From contig NZ_JADJJX010000001.1 of the NCBI RefSeq assembly GCF_016706325.1, positions 744,001-808,000 of the forward strand: a DNA stretch of 64,000 nt, given 5' to 3'. The position numbers were made by a program, and so were the translations under genes. Numbering within the stretch: the stretch's first letter is position 1; every line of letters begins with the position of its first letter. This document shows, piece by piece, positions 7,596 to 15,429 of this stretch. The notes beneath the pieces were generated by a model. The model was given only the letters and a program-made list of their open reading frames with translations, was not told the origin of the DNA and did not search any database. The stretch comes from Methanothrix sp. (GTDB lineage Archaea; Halobacteriota; Methanosarcinia; Methanotrichales; Methanotrichaceae).

Positions 7596-8471
7596 GAGGT
7601 CCTCTGCCACCCGCTTGAGGCCCTCTCCTTTTATCTCTCCCCCATAGTCGGGCAGAATTACTATCCTCTTATCCTGGTAACGATTGCGGATATCCTGGAT
7701 GTGAGAGCTCTGAGAGGCCATCTTCCCCTGGCAGAACTGGCAGGGGCAATCCCGAATCACATGGTTGATGACAATGGCGGAGACATTCACTCCGTGCGAC
7801 TGCACTGTCTCGATCAACCGTCTGCTCTCCTCCACTGCCGCCTTCTCCGGGATGGTCACCACAGTTATGCTCGCAGTATTGGGATCGATAAGGGCGTTTC
7901 TCATGGTTTCTGCCTTCAGCCGCATTGCTCTCACCTCTTTGAGGATGGAGTCTCCAAACCCCGATTCCAGCATATTGAGGACTCCGATCCATCTGTTTCT
8001 GATGCCAAGAACCCGGGTGACAAATCCAGTGGTGATGGAGGGCAACTGGAGCAGAGGCAGGACCATGGCCGTGGGCGCCGAGTCTATCACCACCAGATCG
8101 TACTTCTCCTGGACATAGATCTCATTGAGCTTATCCATGAATATCAGCTCAGAGACGCCGGGCATGCTGGCAAAGTCCTCCGGCCTTACCTCCACCTCGA
8201 AGAGGCCGAAGAGGGCGGTGATCATATTCTTATATCTGCGAAAGAAGCTGCGTGACTCCTCGGCAAGGTCTGGCTCATAGGCGGATAGATGCTCTCCGAT
8301 CTTATTGGTCTGGCCCCCCAGGTCCAGATCGAGGATATCAGATAGAGAATGAGCAGGGTCCATGGAGAAGACAAGAGTCTCTAAACCCTTCTCTGCGGCC
8401 CATATGCCAGTCGCTGCAGAGCATACGCTCTTTCCCACGCCACCCTTGCCTGCCACATAAATGAGCTTCAT
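7569..8471 (-). CDS. Get3/ArsA-family ATPase
   Basis: A 300-residue soluble ATPase of the ArsA/Get3 family, which in archaea probably delivers tail-anchored membrane proteins; arsenite pumping is the alternative. The deviant Walker A GKGGVGKS sits at residues 8-15, switch I is DPAHSLSDIL, and switch II is DSAPTAMVLPLLQLP. A CxxC-type zinc site appears as CPCQFC near the C terminus, as in Get3. The single-domain length suits Get3 rather than the double ArsA. I start at ATG 8471 because the P-loop then has the normal position; a TTG 21 codons upstream is possible. No ars genes are near. Confidence 0.87.
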   Translation of the reverse strand: MKLIYVAGKGGVGKSVCSAATGIWAAEKGLETLVFSMDPAHSLSDILDLDLGGQTNKIGEHLSAYEPDLAEESRSFFRRYKNMITALFGLFEVEVRPEDFASMPGVSELIFMDKLNEIYVQEKYDLVVIDSAPTAMVLPLLQLPSITTGFVTRVLGIRNRWIGVLNMLESGFGDSILKEVRAMRLKAETMRNALIDPNTASITVVTIPEKAAVEESRRLIETVQSHGVNVSAIVINHVIRDCPCQFCQGKMASQSSHIQDIRNRYQDKRIVILPDYGGEIKGEGLKRVAEDLYARGEMEL

Positions 8472-8520
8472 GGCTTCAACTGGTCGAGGGTGAGATTTAA
8501 TTGTTTGCCAATAAAAAGGT

Positions 8521-8533
8521 TTTTCTACTTTCA
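8521..8533 (+). promoter_or_regulatory. Shared 13-bp box upstream of Cys-rich gene 1
   Basis: The 13-mer TTTTCTACTTTCA occurs here and again exactly at 9057-9069, in each case 40-50 bases before the start codon of one of the two paralogous Cys-rich secreted proteins. A TATA-like TAATTATAAAA follows at about 8551. It may be a common activator site, or simply duplicated promoter DNA. Confidence 0.55.
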
Positions 8534-8574
8534 AGACACTTTAACGGAACTAATTATAAAAAGGGGGCGAAAGG

Positions 8575-8994
8575 ATGAGTAAGCAACTGATAGCGGCAGT
8601 AGTATTCATCCTGTGCACCATTGGGGCGCAGGGTGCGAGCGGAGGGGGCCAGGCAAGCCTGGACATCGTGGGGAGCAATGTTGCAAACACCACCTTCATA
8701 TCGCCGGATGGGGTTCCGGTTGTGCTGGAAATAGTAGGAAGCACCGCCAGCAATATACAGGTGGGTGCCCTGGCAAAGGAGAGGCCATTGCAGTGCCGCA
8801 ATTGCTATGAATGTGGGGCATGTGGTGAGTTGAAGATCTATACCACGCCCTGGGATGATTTCAGGCGGCCTTTATGCTATCCCTGGAGTTCATATATCCC
8901 CACCCGCTACAACCGGCCGATGATCAACAGGAACTGGGGAGGGATGGCTCAGGGAGCAGTCTCTTTAGGCCAGGGGATGAGCACTACAGGCTGA
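8575..8994 (+). CDS. Small secreted Cys-rich protein, paralogue A
   Basis: A 139-residue protein of no recognised family. Residues 1-20 form a signal peptide (KQLIAAVVFILCTIGAQG). Two related segments follow, LDIVGSNVANTTF and LEIVGSTASNIQV, then a cluster of cysteines CRNCYECGACGE, and a Tyr/Trp/Pro-rich tail. The second gene downstream has the same order, so the pair arose by duplication. Gly-Gly-Gly after the signal peptide and the missing membrane anchor suggest release or attachment to the envelope. The cysteine cluster could bind a metal or form disulfides. The ATG follows a GGGGGCGAAAGG purine run. Confidence 0.8.
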   Translation: MSKQLIAAVVFILCTIGAQGASGGGQASLDIVGSNVANTTFISPDGVPVVLEIVGSTASNIQVGALAKERPLQCRNCYECGACGELKIYTTPWDDFRRPLCYPWSSYIPTRYNRPMINRNWGGMAQGAVSLGQGMSTTG

Positions 8995-9056
8995 GATCGA
9001 AGGTGGGGAGGAAAGCCTTCGGCTGAGCCAGAGCTCTCTTCTGCCAGCCGAAAGAC

Positions 9057-9069
9057 TTTTCTACTTTCA
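9057..9069 (+). promoter_or_regulatory. Shared 13-bp box upstream of Cys-rich gene 2
   Basis: This is the second exact copy of TTTTCTACTTTCA, placed directly before a strong TATA element (TATATATAAAAG at 9071-9082). Spacing to the TATA element is shorter than in the first copy. Just upstream an imperfect inverted repeat (GCCTTCGGCTG and CAGCCGAAAG) may form the terminator of gene A. Confidence 0.55.
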
Positions 9070-9118
9070 GTATATATAAAAGACAAGCTAAATATTAGAT
9101 CCAATGGAGGGGAATTAG

Positions 9119-9541
9119 TTGAAGCATTCTATATTGGCAGCAATGCTGATTCTGATGGCATCAAACGCCATGGCCTTTGGCGGTCCGGGATCAGTGGTCG
9201 TGGATATTGTGGGGAGCGATGTGAAGGATACAGTCGTTGTGGCCGATGGACGGGGAGGAATCGACCTGGAGATAATCGGGAGCACAGCGAAAAACACCAC
9301 TGTATCCCCGTACATGTCACTGGCGATCTGTCAATCGTGCCAGATCTGTCCGGCATGCCCCACATGTCCAATGCCCATATATCCCACACCGGTCTGCCCC
9401 ACATGTCCTACCTGTCCCCCGGATGAGGGGGCGTACAAGCCGCCAACTCCCTGGGACTATATGCATCTGGGAGTCGACGCCTGGTATGGAGCTTTCTGGT
9501 ATAGGGACTACCCCAATATGCCCAAATGGCCGCAGATTTAG
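9119..9541 (+). CDS. Small secreted Cys-rich protein, paralogue B
   Basis: A 140-residue paralogue of the preceding gene. TTG at 9119 is the start; GGAGGGG lies eight bases before it. A signal peptide (SILAAMLILMASNAMA) is followed by VVDIVGSDVKDTVVV and LEIIGSTAKNTTV, matching the two repeats of paralogue A. The Cys block is larger: CQSCQICPACPTCP, then CPTCPTCPP, giving eight CxxC-like spacings in a Pro-rich setting. The tail is again Tyr/Trp-rich. I do not recognise the family. Function is unknown; an envelope or metal-binding role is speculation. Confidence 0.8.
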   Translation: MKHSILAAMLILMASNAMAFGGPGSVVVDIVGSDVKDTVVVADGRGGIDLEIIGSTAKNTTVSPYMSLAICQSCQICPACPTCPMPIYPTPVCPTCPTCPPDEGAYKPPTPWDYMHLGVDAWYGAFWYRDYPNMPKWPQI

Positions 9542-9715
9542 CCCCGACTTTGAAGAGGAGCTGCCCAGAAAGCAATCCTCATCCATAAAGATAAACGGAG
9601 GCCCGAGGCCCTGAGGCCAGGGACATCGAGAAGCAGAGGTTCCAGGACGCTCATTCCGGTCTAGCGTAGCATCCCACAAGTTAAATACCTGCAGCCAAAG
9701 ATCATATGAAAGCTT

Positions 9716-11683
9716 ATGCTGAACCGATCCACGCTAGACCGCAGGAGATCATTCTCACCAGGGATAAGCGAGCTTTTCTGGTGCAATGACTGCAATCTTC
9801 CTCTCCTCTCAGAGCGCTGCTCCCTCTGCCGCCAACCCGGCAGGAGAATTCCCCTCTCCCCTCCAGGAGACGTCCGCCTCTGCTCTCCCCGGGGAAGAGA
9901 GCTGCTAAGAGAGCTGTTCCTGCATAACTGGGGTGCAGCCGACTTCCTGGACAACAGGCTGATCCTTCTCAATAAGATCGCCGGAATGGACCGCAGAGAT
10001 CAGGTGATACTTGATGGCAGACATATTGCCACCCTCTGGTTTGATATCACAGAAGACCGGCAGAGGCTGGACCTGGAGATCGCCGGCGCCGCCCTGCTCA
10101 AAGAGAGGGCGAAGAGGAACCTGGTCATCTGCCATGAGAGCCTCCTGAAGGGGCACATAAAGGGCAAGTGGCTGGCCAGGGATCAGATCATAAGCCCGCT
10201 TCCCTCTCTGGAGGAGGGAGAGAGCCTGGTGCTCAAGATCGGGAAGTTCTCTGCAGTGGGAACTGTACGCCAGAGAGGCGATGGCCTGGCGATCAGGATC
10301 AAGGATGTAACCCAGAGTGATTTTGTCTTGAAGAAGGGCTCCTTCACCCAGGAGAATGCCATCCTGGCCAATGAGGATCACCTCAAACGCCTGGAGAGAG
10401 AGGCTCTGGCCGAGGTCAGGGGTTACTTATCCAGAAACAGGCTGCCGGTGAATATCTCGTTCAGCGGGGGGAAGGACAGCCTGGCCTCGCTCATCCTCGC
10501 GCAGAAGCTTCTGCCCAGAATTGAGGTCCTATTCATTAATACCGGCCTGGAGTTTCCCGAGACCGTGCAGTATGTACGAGAGCTGTGCCTCCGCCGCAAG
10601 CTCAGGCTGCATGAGATCCGCGCAGAGAGCGATTTTTTCCAGCAGGTGAAGATCTTCGGCCCCCCGGCCAAGGATTATCGCTGGTGCTGTAAGAGCAATA
10701 AGCTCGGACCGATGACGGCATTCCTGGCCGGGCAGTATCCCCGTGGCTGCGTGACCATAGAGGGGCGGCGGATCTTCGAGTCCTTCAACCGCTCCGCCAT
10801 AAAGGGGGTGGAGAGGAATCCCTATGTCCCCGGCCAGACCATGCTCTCCCCCATCCGAGACTGGAGGGCGCTGGAGGTCATGCTCTACATCCACTGGAAC
10901 GGCGAGCTGCCCAACCCTCTCTACCAGGAGGACTATGAGCGAATAGGCTGCTGGCTCTGTCCAGCATCGCCGCAGTCTGAACTCTCCCGCCTCAGGGAGA
11001 GCCACCCAGACCTGTACCATCAGTGGAGCTCCTGCCTTCATCAATGGAGAGAGGAGAACGGCCTGGACAGGAGATATATCGATTGGGGGTTCTGGCGCTG
11101 GAGAAGGCACCCCCCCAAGATGACGGAGATCGCAGCGGCCCATGGTATCGATCTAACGAAGCGGGGAGGATCAAGAGGGGAGCTCTCCTTTCAGGCAGTA
11201 CGGGGAAGATCGCCATGCGGACTGGAGTACTCCATCGAGGCTACCCTCTCTTTTCCTCAGAATCATCCCTTCTCCAGTGTGGCCAATGCTCTGGGCATCC
11301 TGGGGAGGGTGAAGTATGAGGAGGATATGGGAGCAGCATTGCTCAGGACTGAGAGCGGAAGGGCCACCATCTTCGCCAATGGCCATATCCTGGTCATAGC
11401 GGGGAGGGCGGAGGCAGAGGAGCTTCTGCAGAGGGTGGTCGAGGTCATATTAAGGGTGCAGATGTGCACAAAGTGTGGAATCTGTACGAAAAACTGTCGC
11501 CAGGGGGCGATCACCCTGCAAGACACCCTCATTGTGGATCAGGAGCGGTGCAACCACTGCGGGAGATGCTCCCGGGGATGCATAGCAGTCAATGAGGCGA
11601 AGAGGATCTACAAAGAGCTGAACAAGCCCGCCGGTCCCCAAATAAGATCAGAGCTCATGAAGCTGAATGGGCCATTGAGATGA
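9716..11683 (+). CDS. PAPS-reductase-like PP-loop protein with zinc ribbon, PUA and 2x[4Fe-4S] domains
   Basis: A 655-residue multidomain protein. An N-terminal zinc-ribbon-like segment has CNDCNLP and CSLCRQPG. A PUA-like RNA-binding segment lies near residues 155-205. The PP-loop SFSGGKDS (about 249-256) and the GLEFPET motif define the PAPS reductase/ATP pyrophosphatase core, followed by RWCCKSNKLGP and GCWLCPAS cysteines. The C terminus has two ferredoxin-type sites, CTKCGICTKNC and CNHCGRCSRGC. Archaeal proteins of this type are annotated as phosphoadenosine phosphosulfate reductases, but the PUA domain and ferredoxin suggest tRNA or other sulfur-transfer chemistry instead. A TATA-like TTAAATA at 9681 places the transcript start near the ATG. 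Confidence 0.85.
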   Translation: MLNRSTLDRRRSFSPGISELFWCNDCNLPLLSERCSLCRQPGRRIPLSPPGDVRLCSPRGRELLRELFLHNWGAADFLDNRLILLNKIAGMDRRDQVILDGRHIATLWFDITEDRQRLDLEIAGAALLKERAKRNLVICHESLLKGHIKGKWLARDQIISPLPSLEEGESLVLKIGKFSAVGTVRQRGDGLAIRIKDVTQSDFVLKKGSFTQENAILANEDHLKRLEREALAEVRGYLSRNRLPVNISFSGGKDSLASLILAQKLLPRIEVLFINTGLEFPETVQYVRELCLRRKLRLHEIRAESDFFQQVKIFGPPAKDYRWCCKSNKLGPMTAFLAGQYPRGCVTIEGRRIFESFNRSAIKGVERNPYVPGQTMLSPIRDWRALEVMLYIHWNGELPNPLYQEDYERIGCWLCPASPQSELSRLRESHPDLYHQWSSCLHQWREENGLDRRYIDWGFWRWRRHPPKMTEIAAAHGIDLTKRGGSRGELSFQAVRGRSPCGLEYSIEATLSFPQNHPFSSVANALGILGRVKYEEDMGAALLRTESGRATIFANGHILVIAGRAEAEELLQRVVEVILRVQMCTKCGICTKNCRQGAITLQDTLIVDQERCNHCGRCSRGCIAVNEAKRIYKELNKPAGPQIRSELMKLNGPLR

Positions 11684-11766
11684 TCGTCCAGGGTCCTTCA
11701 TATTCAGAGGATGTCTCCGGAAAGCTCCGGGGTCCATTCATCTCCATGCTCTTTTTCTGCCAGTAG

Positions 11767-11778
11767 ATTTAAATATTT
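11767..11778 (+). promoter_or_regulatory. TATA element of the cold-shock gene
   Basis: ATTTAAATATTT lies 36 bases before the cold-shock protein start codon. With the usual archaeal spacing the transcript would start near 11797-11800, leaving a leader of about 15 bases. Confidence 0.5.
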
Positions 11779-11813
11779 GATTAATATCACCGATACCATA
11801 CTGAGGAATCAGA

Positions 11814-12008
11814 ATGGTAACCGGAACAGTAAAATTCTTCAATAGAACCAAGAGATTTGGATTCATTGCAGGCGACGATGGAAAGGATTATTTCGTTCAT
11901 GCAACCGGCCTCATGCCGGACGTCACCATCAATGAGGGTGACAAGGTCAGCTTCGAGGTAGTTGAGGGCGAGAAAGGCCCCAAGGCAGATAGAGTAAGCA
12001 AAGTGTAA
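11814..12008 (+). CDS. Cold-shock domain protein
   Basis: A complete 64-residue CspA-type OB-fold protein that binds single-stranded RNA or DNA. RNP1 is KRFGFIAGDD (near residue 13) and RNP2 is DYFVHATG; the start MVTGTVKFFN is nearly universal in the family. Phe replaces the usual Gly-Tyr in places, but the aromatic residues that stack on bases are kept. Cold-shock proteins are uncommon in archaea and are thought to be acquired from bacteria. A TATA element lies 36 bases upstream and the gene seems monocistronic. Confidence 0.96.
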   Translation: MVTGTVKFFNRTKRFGFIAGDDGKDYFVHATGLMPDVTINEGDKVSFEVVEGEKGPKADRVSKV

Positions 12009-12154
12009 TCCAGAATGATCGCCAAGATCTTATAAGCACATTTCATAGAGCATAGCCTTTCATGGGCTGGGAGACTGGCCCCGATTTCCACTTTCTTCAA
12101 TTATGATCTCAAAGCATAGCCCTTCTGATCTTCTCCCCCCTGATGGAGGTTGAT

Positions 12155-14299
12155 ATGCTCGATCAGCATATAGAAAGGATAGCTGCAGAACTCTCGCTCG
12201 ACCGGAGATCGGTCAGGGCGGTCTCAGAGCTTCTTGATGGCGGCGCGACGCTGCCATTCATAGCGCGATACCGGAAGGAGGCCACAGGAGATCTGGACGA
12301 GCTGGCAATAGGCAGGATTCGCGAGGGCCTCAACCGCCTCAGGTTGCTGGACGAGCGCCGAGCGGCAATCATTCGCTCTCTGCTCAAGCAGGGCCAGATG
12401 AGCGCAGAGATCGAGGAGAGGCTCAACGGGGCGGCAAGCTTGGCTGAGCTGGAGGACATCTATCTTCCCTTCAGGCCCAGGAGGCGAACCCGGTCCACAG
12501 TGGCAAAAGAGCGCGGCCTGGAGCCTCTGGCCCGGATCATCCTCGCCCAGGATGAGAGAGGAGAACGAGATCCAGAAGAGGAGGCAGCCCTCTACATCGA
12601 TCCCGCAAAGGGAGTATCATCGGCCGGGGAGGCCCTCCAGGGGGCAATGGACATCATCGCCGAATGGATCAGCGAGGATGCTGGGGCCCGGTCCGAGTTG
12701 AGGTCACTCTTCTGGTCGGAAGGCATTCTGCAGAGCCGGTCTGCTGCCGGGAAGGACCATCCAGAGGAGGGCAAGTTCAAAGATTATCTGGAGCTCTCCG
12801 AGCCCATTGCCGGCATGAGCTCCCACCGCCTGCTGGCCGCTCTCAGAGGGGCCAAGAGGGGGGTGTTTTCCCTCCATCTGGCGGTCAACGAAGAGGATGC
12901 CCTGGCCATCCTGGAGAAGATCTTCATTAAGGGGGACGGTCCAGCCTCCAATCTGGTCAAGGCCGCTGCCCAGGACTCCTTCCGCAGGCTTCTGGCACCA
13001 TCCCTCCAGACGGAGACGGTATCCATAGCTCGTCAGAGGGCGGAGGAGAGGGCGATAGAGGTCTTTGCCGAGAACCTGCGCCATCTTCTCCTGCAGCCAC
13101 CCCTGGGCAGAAGCTGGGTCCTGGCAGTAGACCCTGGATTTCGCACCGGCTGCAAATTGGTGGTTCTCGATCCCCTGGGGCGGCTGATGAAAAGCGATGT
13201 GATATACCCCCATGAGCCCCACAATAGGAGAGCAGAGGCAGGCTCAAAGGTGGCCGGGATCTGCCAGGAATATGATGTGGAGGTTATAGCAGTGGGCAAC
13301 GGCACTGCAGGCCGGGAGACGGAATCGTTCCTGCGAGGGCTCAATCTGCCCCCGAGAATAAAGATAGTTCAGGTCAATGAATCGGGGGCCTCAGTCTATT
13401 CCACCTCTGCAGCAGCAAGAAGCGAGTTTCCCGATCAGGATGCCACAGTGCGCGGCGCCATCTCCATAGGCCGCCGGCTGCAGGATCCTCTGGCTGAACT
13501 GGTCAAGATCGAGCCCCAGGCGATCGGTGTTGGGCAGTACCAGCATGATGTGGATCCATCAAGCCTGCGCCGCTCCTTGGATGATGTGGTGGTGGCCTGC
13601 GTGAATCAGGTGGGAGTGGATGTCAATGCCGCCAGCATCCAGCTCCTCTCCCGTGTCTCCGGCCTGGGGCCGAAGCTGGCAGAGGCGGTGGTGAGATACA
13701 GAGATGAGCACGGGCCATTCCGCTCCCGCCGGGATCTGCTGGCTGTGCCCCGCCTGGGGCCGAAGGCCTTCGAGCAGGCGGCAGGATTTCTGCGCATTCG
13801 CGGGGGTGACAATCCCCTGGATCGCACTGCAGTCCACCCGGAGAGATATTCGATTGTGGAGAGGATGGCCGGGGATCTGGGGGTGACGGTGGCCCAGCTC
13901 ATGGAAAACGAGAGGCTGCTGTCGGGGCTGAGGCTGGAGGACTACTCGAATGAGGAGGAAGGAGTCGGCATCTGCACCCTTCGGGATATATTGAATGAGC
14001 TCTTCTGGCCGGGAAGAGATCCGCGCCCGGTGTTTGAGGCCTTCAGCTTTGCTCCGGGAATAAAGGAGATCGACGACCTTCAGGTGGGAATGAGAATTCC
14101 CGGCATTGTGACCAATGTCACCACCTTTGGAGCCTTCGTGGATGTGGGGGTGCATCAGGATGGATTGGTGCATAAAAGCAAGCTCGCCAGCGGTTCTGCC
14201 CCGGCGCCCGGTGATGTGGTGAGGGTTGGACAGAAGGTGATGGTGAAGGTGCTGGATGTGGATCGGGAGAGAAAGAGGATCTCCCTTTCCATGGTGTGA
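12155..14299 (+). CDS. tex: Tex-family transcription accessory protein with S1 domain
   Basis: A 714-residue nucleic-acid-binding protein of the Tex/Spt6-core family. The N terminus shows the Tex helical region (LDGGATLPFIARYRKEATG), then the YqgF/RuvC-like domain starting WVLAVDPGFRTGCKLVVLD near residue 325, the helix-hairpin-helix pair (SGLGPKLAEAVVRYR and VPRLGPKAFEQAAGFLRI), and a C-terminal S1 domain (MRIPGIVTNVTTFGAFVDVG). Length and order are normal. ATG 12155 is chosen over ATG 12143 because GGAGGT lies four bases before it. Tex binds RNA polymerase or RNA in bacteria; the archaeal role is not defined. Confidence 0.95.
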   Translation: MLDQHIERIAAELSLDRRSVRAVSELLDGGATLPFIARYRKEATGDLDELAIGRIREGLNRLRLLDERRAAIIRSLLKQGQMSAEIEERLNGAASLAELEDIYLPFRPRRRTRSTVAKERGLEPLARIILAQDERGERDPEEEAALYIDPAKGVSSAGEALQGAMDIIAEWISEDAGARSELRSLFWSEGILQSRSAAGKDHPEEGKFKDYLELSEPIAGMSSHRLLAALRGAKRGVFSLHLAVNEEDALAILEKIFIKGDGPASNLVKAAAQDSFRRLLAPSLQTETVSIARQRAEERAIEVFAENLRHLLLQPPLGRSWVLAVDPGFRTGCKLVVLDPLGRLMKSDVIYPHEPHNRRAEAGSKVAGICQEYDVEVIAVGNGTAGRETESFLRGLNLPPRIKIVQVNESGASVYSTSAAARSEFPDQDATVRGAISIGRRLQDPLAELVKIEPQAIGVGQYQHDVDPSSLRRSLDDVVVACVNQVGVDVNAASIQLLSRVSGLGPKLAEAVVRYRDEHGPFRSRRDLLAVPRLGPKAFEQAAGFLRIRGGDNPLDRTAVHPERYSIVERMAGDLGVTVAQLMENERLLSGLRLEDYSNEEEGVGICTLRDILNELFWPGRDPRPVFEAFSFAPGIKEIDDLQVGMRIPGIVTNVTTFGAFVDVGVHQDGLVHKSKLASGSAPAPGDVVRVGQKVMVKVLDVDRERKRISLSMV

Positions 14300-14406
14300 T
14301 CAATATCAATTGCAACAGCTCCCCCGCAGTGCCATGATATACCCCGCCTCAGTGGATTGTCATCCTCTTTTTATTCGAAGCCCGCCGGGCCCGAGGCCAT
14401 CCGGAT

Positions 14407-15054
14407 CTAGCCAGCTCGGAGTGATTCAATGAGCTCCTTTGTGCTGGCCAAAGGATCTGCGCTGCCATAGATCTGCCTTCCCACAATCAGATAGTCTGCT
14501 CCTGCCTCCAGCGCCCCCCCAGGGGAGCCGCCCTGAGCCCCCACCCCGGGTGAGATGATGAGCCTCTCTCCGATCATCGAGCGGATGAGCCTTATCCTCT
14601 CCGGACGGGTGGCGGGAGCCACCACCCCGCTGGCACCCGTCTCCACTGCCAGCCGGGCCATCCTCTCCGCCACAGGGGCCATGAACTCCTCTGCCCCGGG
14701 ATGGCTCATCTCCGTGACGACAAAGAGGTCGGCGGCAAAGTCTCGGGCGCAATCGGCACAGGCAAGCAGGGAGTCTTTCCCGGGAAAGGCCTGGGCGATT
14801 ATGGCTGTGGCGCCCGCGCCCAGCACTGCTTCGCATATCAGGCGGTTGGTATTGGGAATATCAGCGATCTTCAGATCGGCGATGACAGGGATCGATGTGC
14901 ATATCTCCCCCACTATTCCCAGGCCGGCATGGAGGATGAGGGGATAGCCGATCTTGATGGCATCGAAGTAATTGCCGAGCTGCTCGCTCAGCCTCAGGGC
15001 TTCATCCCTGGAGAGCACATCCAAGGCCAGGATCAGAGAGCTCTTTTTATTCAT
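14407..15054 (-). CDS. pyrF: Orotidine 5'-phosphate decarboxylase
   Basis: PyrF converts orotidine monophosphate to UMP, the last step of pyrimidine synthesis. The protein is 215 residues, the usual archaeal length. The catalytic Asp-Lys-Asp array is seen in ADLKIADIPNTN, with the substrate-binding Asp and Lys in ILALDV and AIKIGYP. The phosphate-gripping end is PGVGAQGG and YLIVGRQIYG. It is downstream of the Sec61-beta gene on the same strand, about 108 bases away, an arrangement also seen in other methanogens to my knowledge. Confidence 0.96.
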   Translation of the reverse strand: MNKKSSLILALDVLSRDEALRLSEQLGNYFDAIKIGYPLILHAGLGIVGEICTSIPVIADLKIADIPNTNRLICEAVLGAGATAIIAQAFPGKDSLLACADCARDFAADLFVVTEMSHPGAEEFMAPVAERMARLAVETGASGVVAPATRPERIRLIRSMIGERLIISPGVGAQGGSPGGALEAGADYLIVGRQIYGSADPLASTKELIESLRAG

Positions 15055-15162
15055 ATCTGGGCAGGCCGTCGTATGTCCTGGTATTTATCCCTTTCACGGG
15101 CCAAGAGCCCAAGCTCCCTTGATACCATTGCCGGAAAAAGAATACAAAGCCCAAAGCCAAAG

Positions 15163-15336
15163 CTAGGGCCAGAGGCCAAAGGCGATATTCAGGCCCAAGA
15201 TGAGCGCCCCCGCGCCAATGCAGGCACCAAGAACCATCTTGGGACTGAATTTGATCGAATCATCATCGGCCTCAAAGTATCTCATCAGGCCGGCTGACGA
15301 CTGAAGGCCGCTTCCTTCGTTCTTTCTTCTTGCCAT
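15163..15336 (-). CDS. Preprotein translocase subunit Sec61-beta (SecG-type, archaeal)
   Basis: A 57-residue single-helix subunit of the Sec translocon. It has the conserved N-terminal stretch GLQSSAGLMRYFEADDDSIK, then a C-terminal membrane helix VLGACIGAGALILGLNIAF, as in archaeal Sec61-beta. The ATG at 15336 is chosen because AAGGTGA lies directly upstream at good spacing; a GTG nine bases earlier overlaps that site. It is upstream of pyrF on the same strand. Confidence 0.95.
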   Translation of the reverse strand: MARRKNEGSGLQSSAGLMRYFEADDDSIKFSPKMVLGACIGAGALILGLNIAFGLWP

Positions 15337-15429
15337 ATTTATCACCTTGACCCATCATCTTAAGAAGATTGCGGCCTCAAGGGGAGGCGGCCCGGGCGGG
15401 GACGGCCAGAAAAAAGGATGGGTGGCGTT

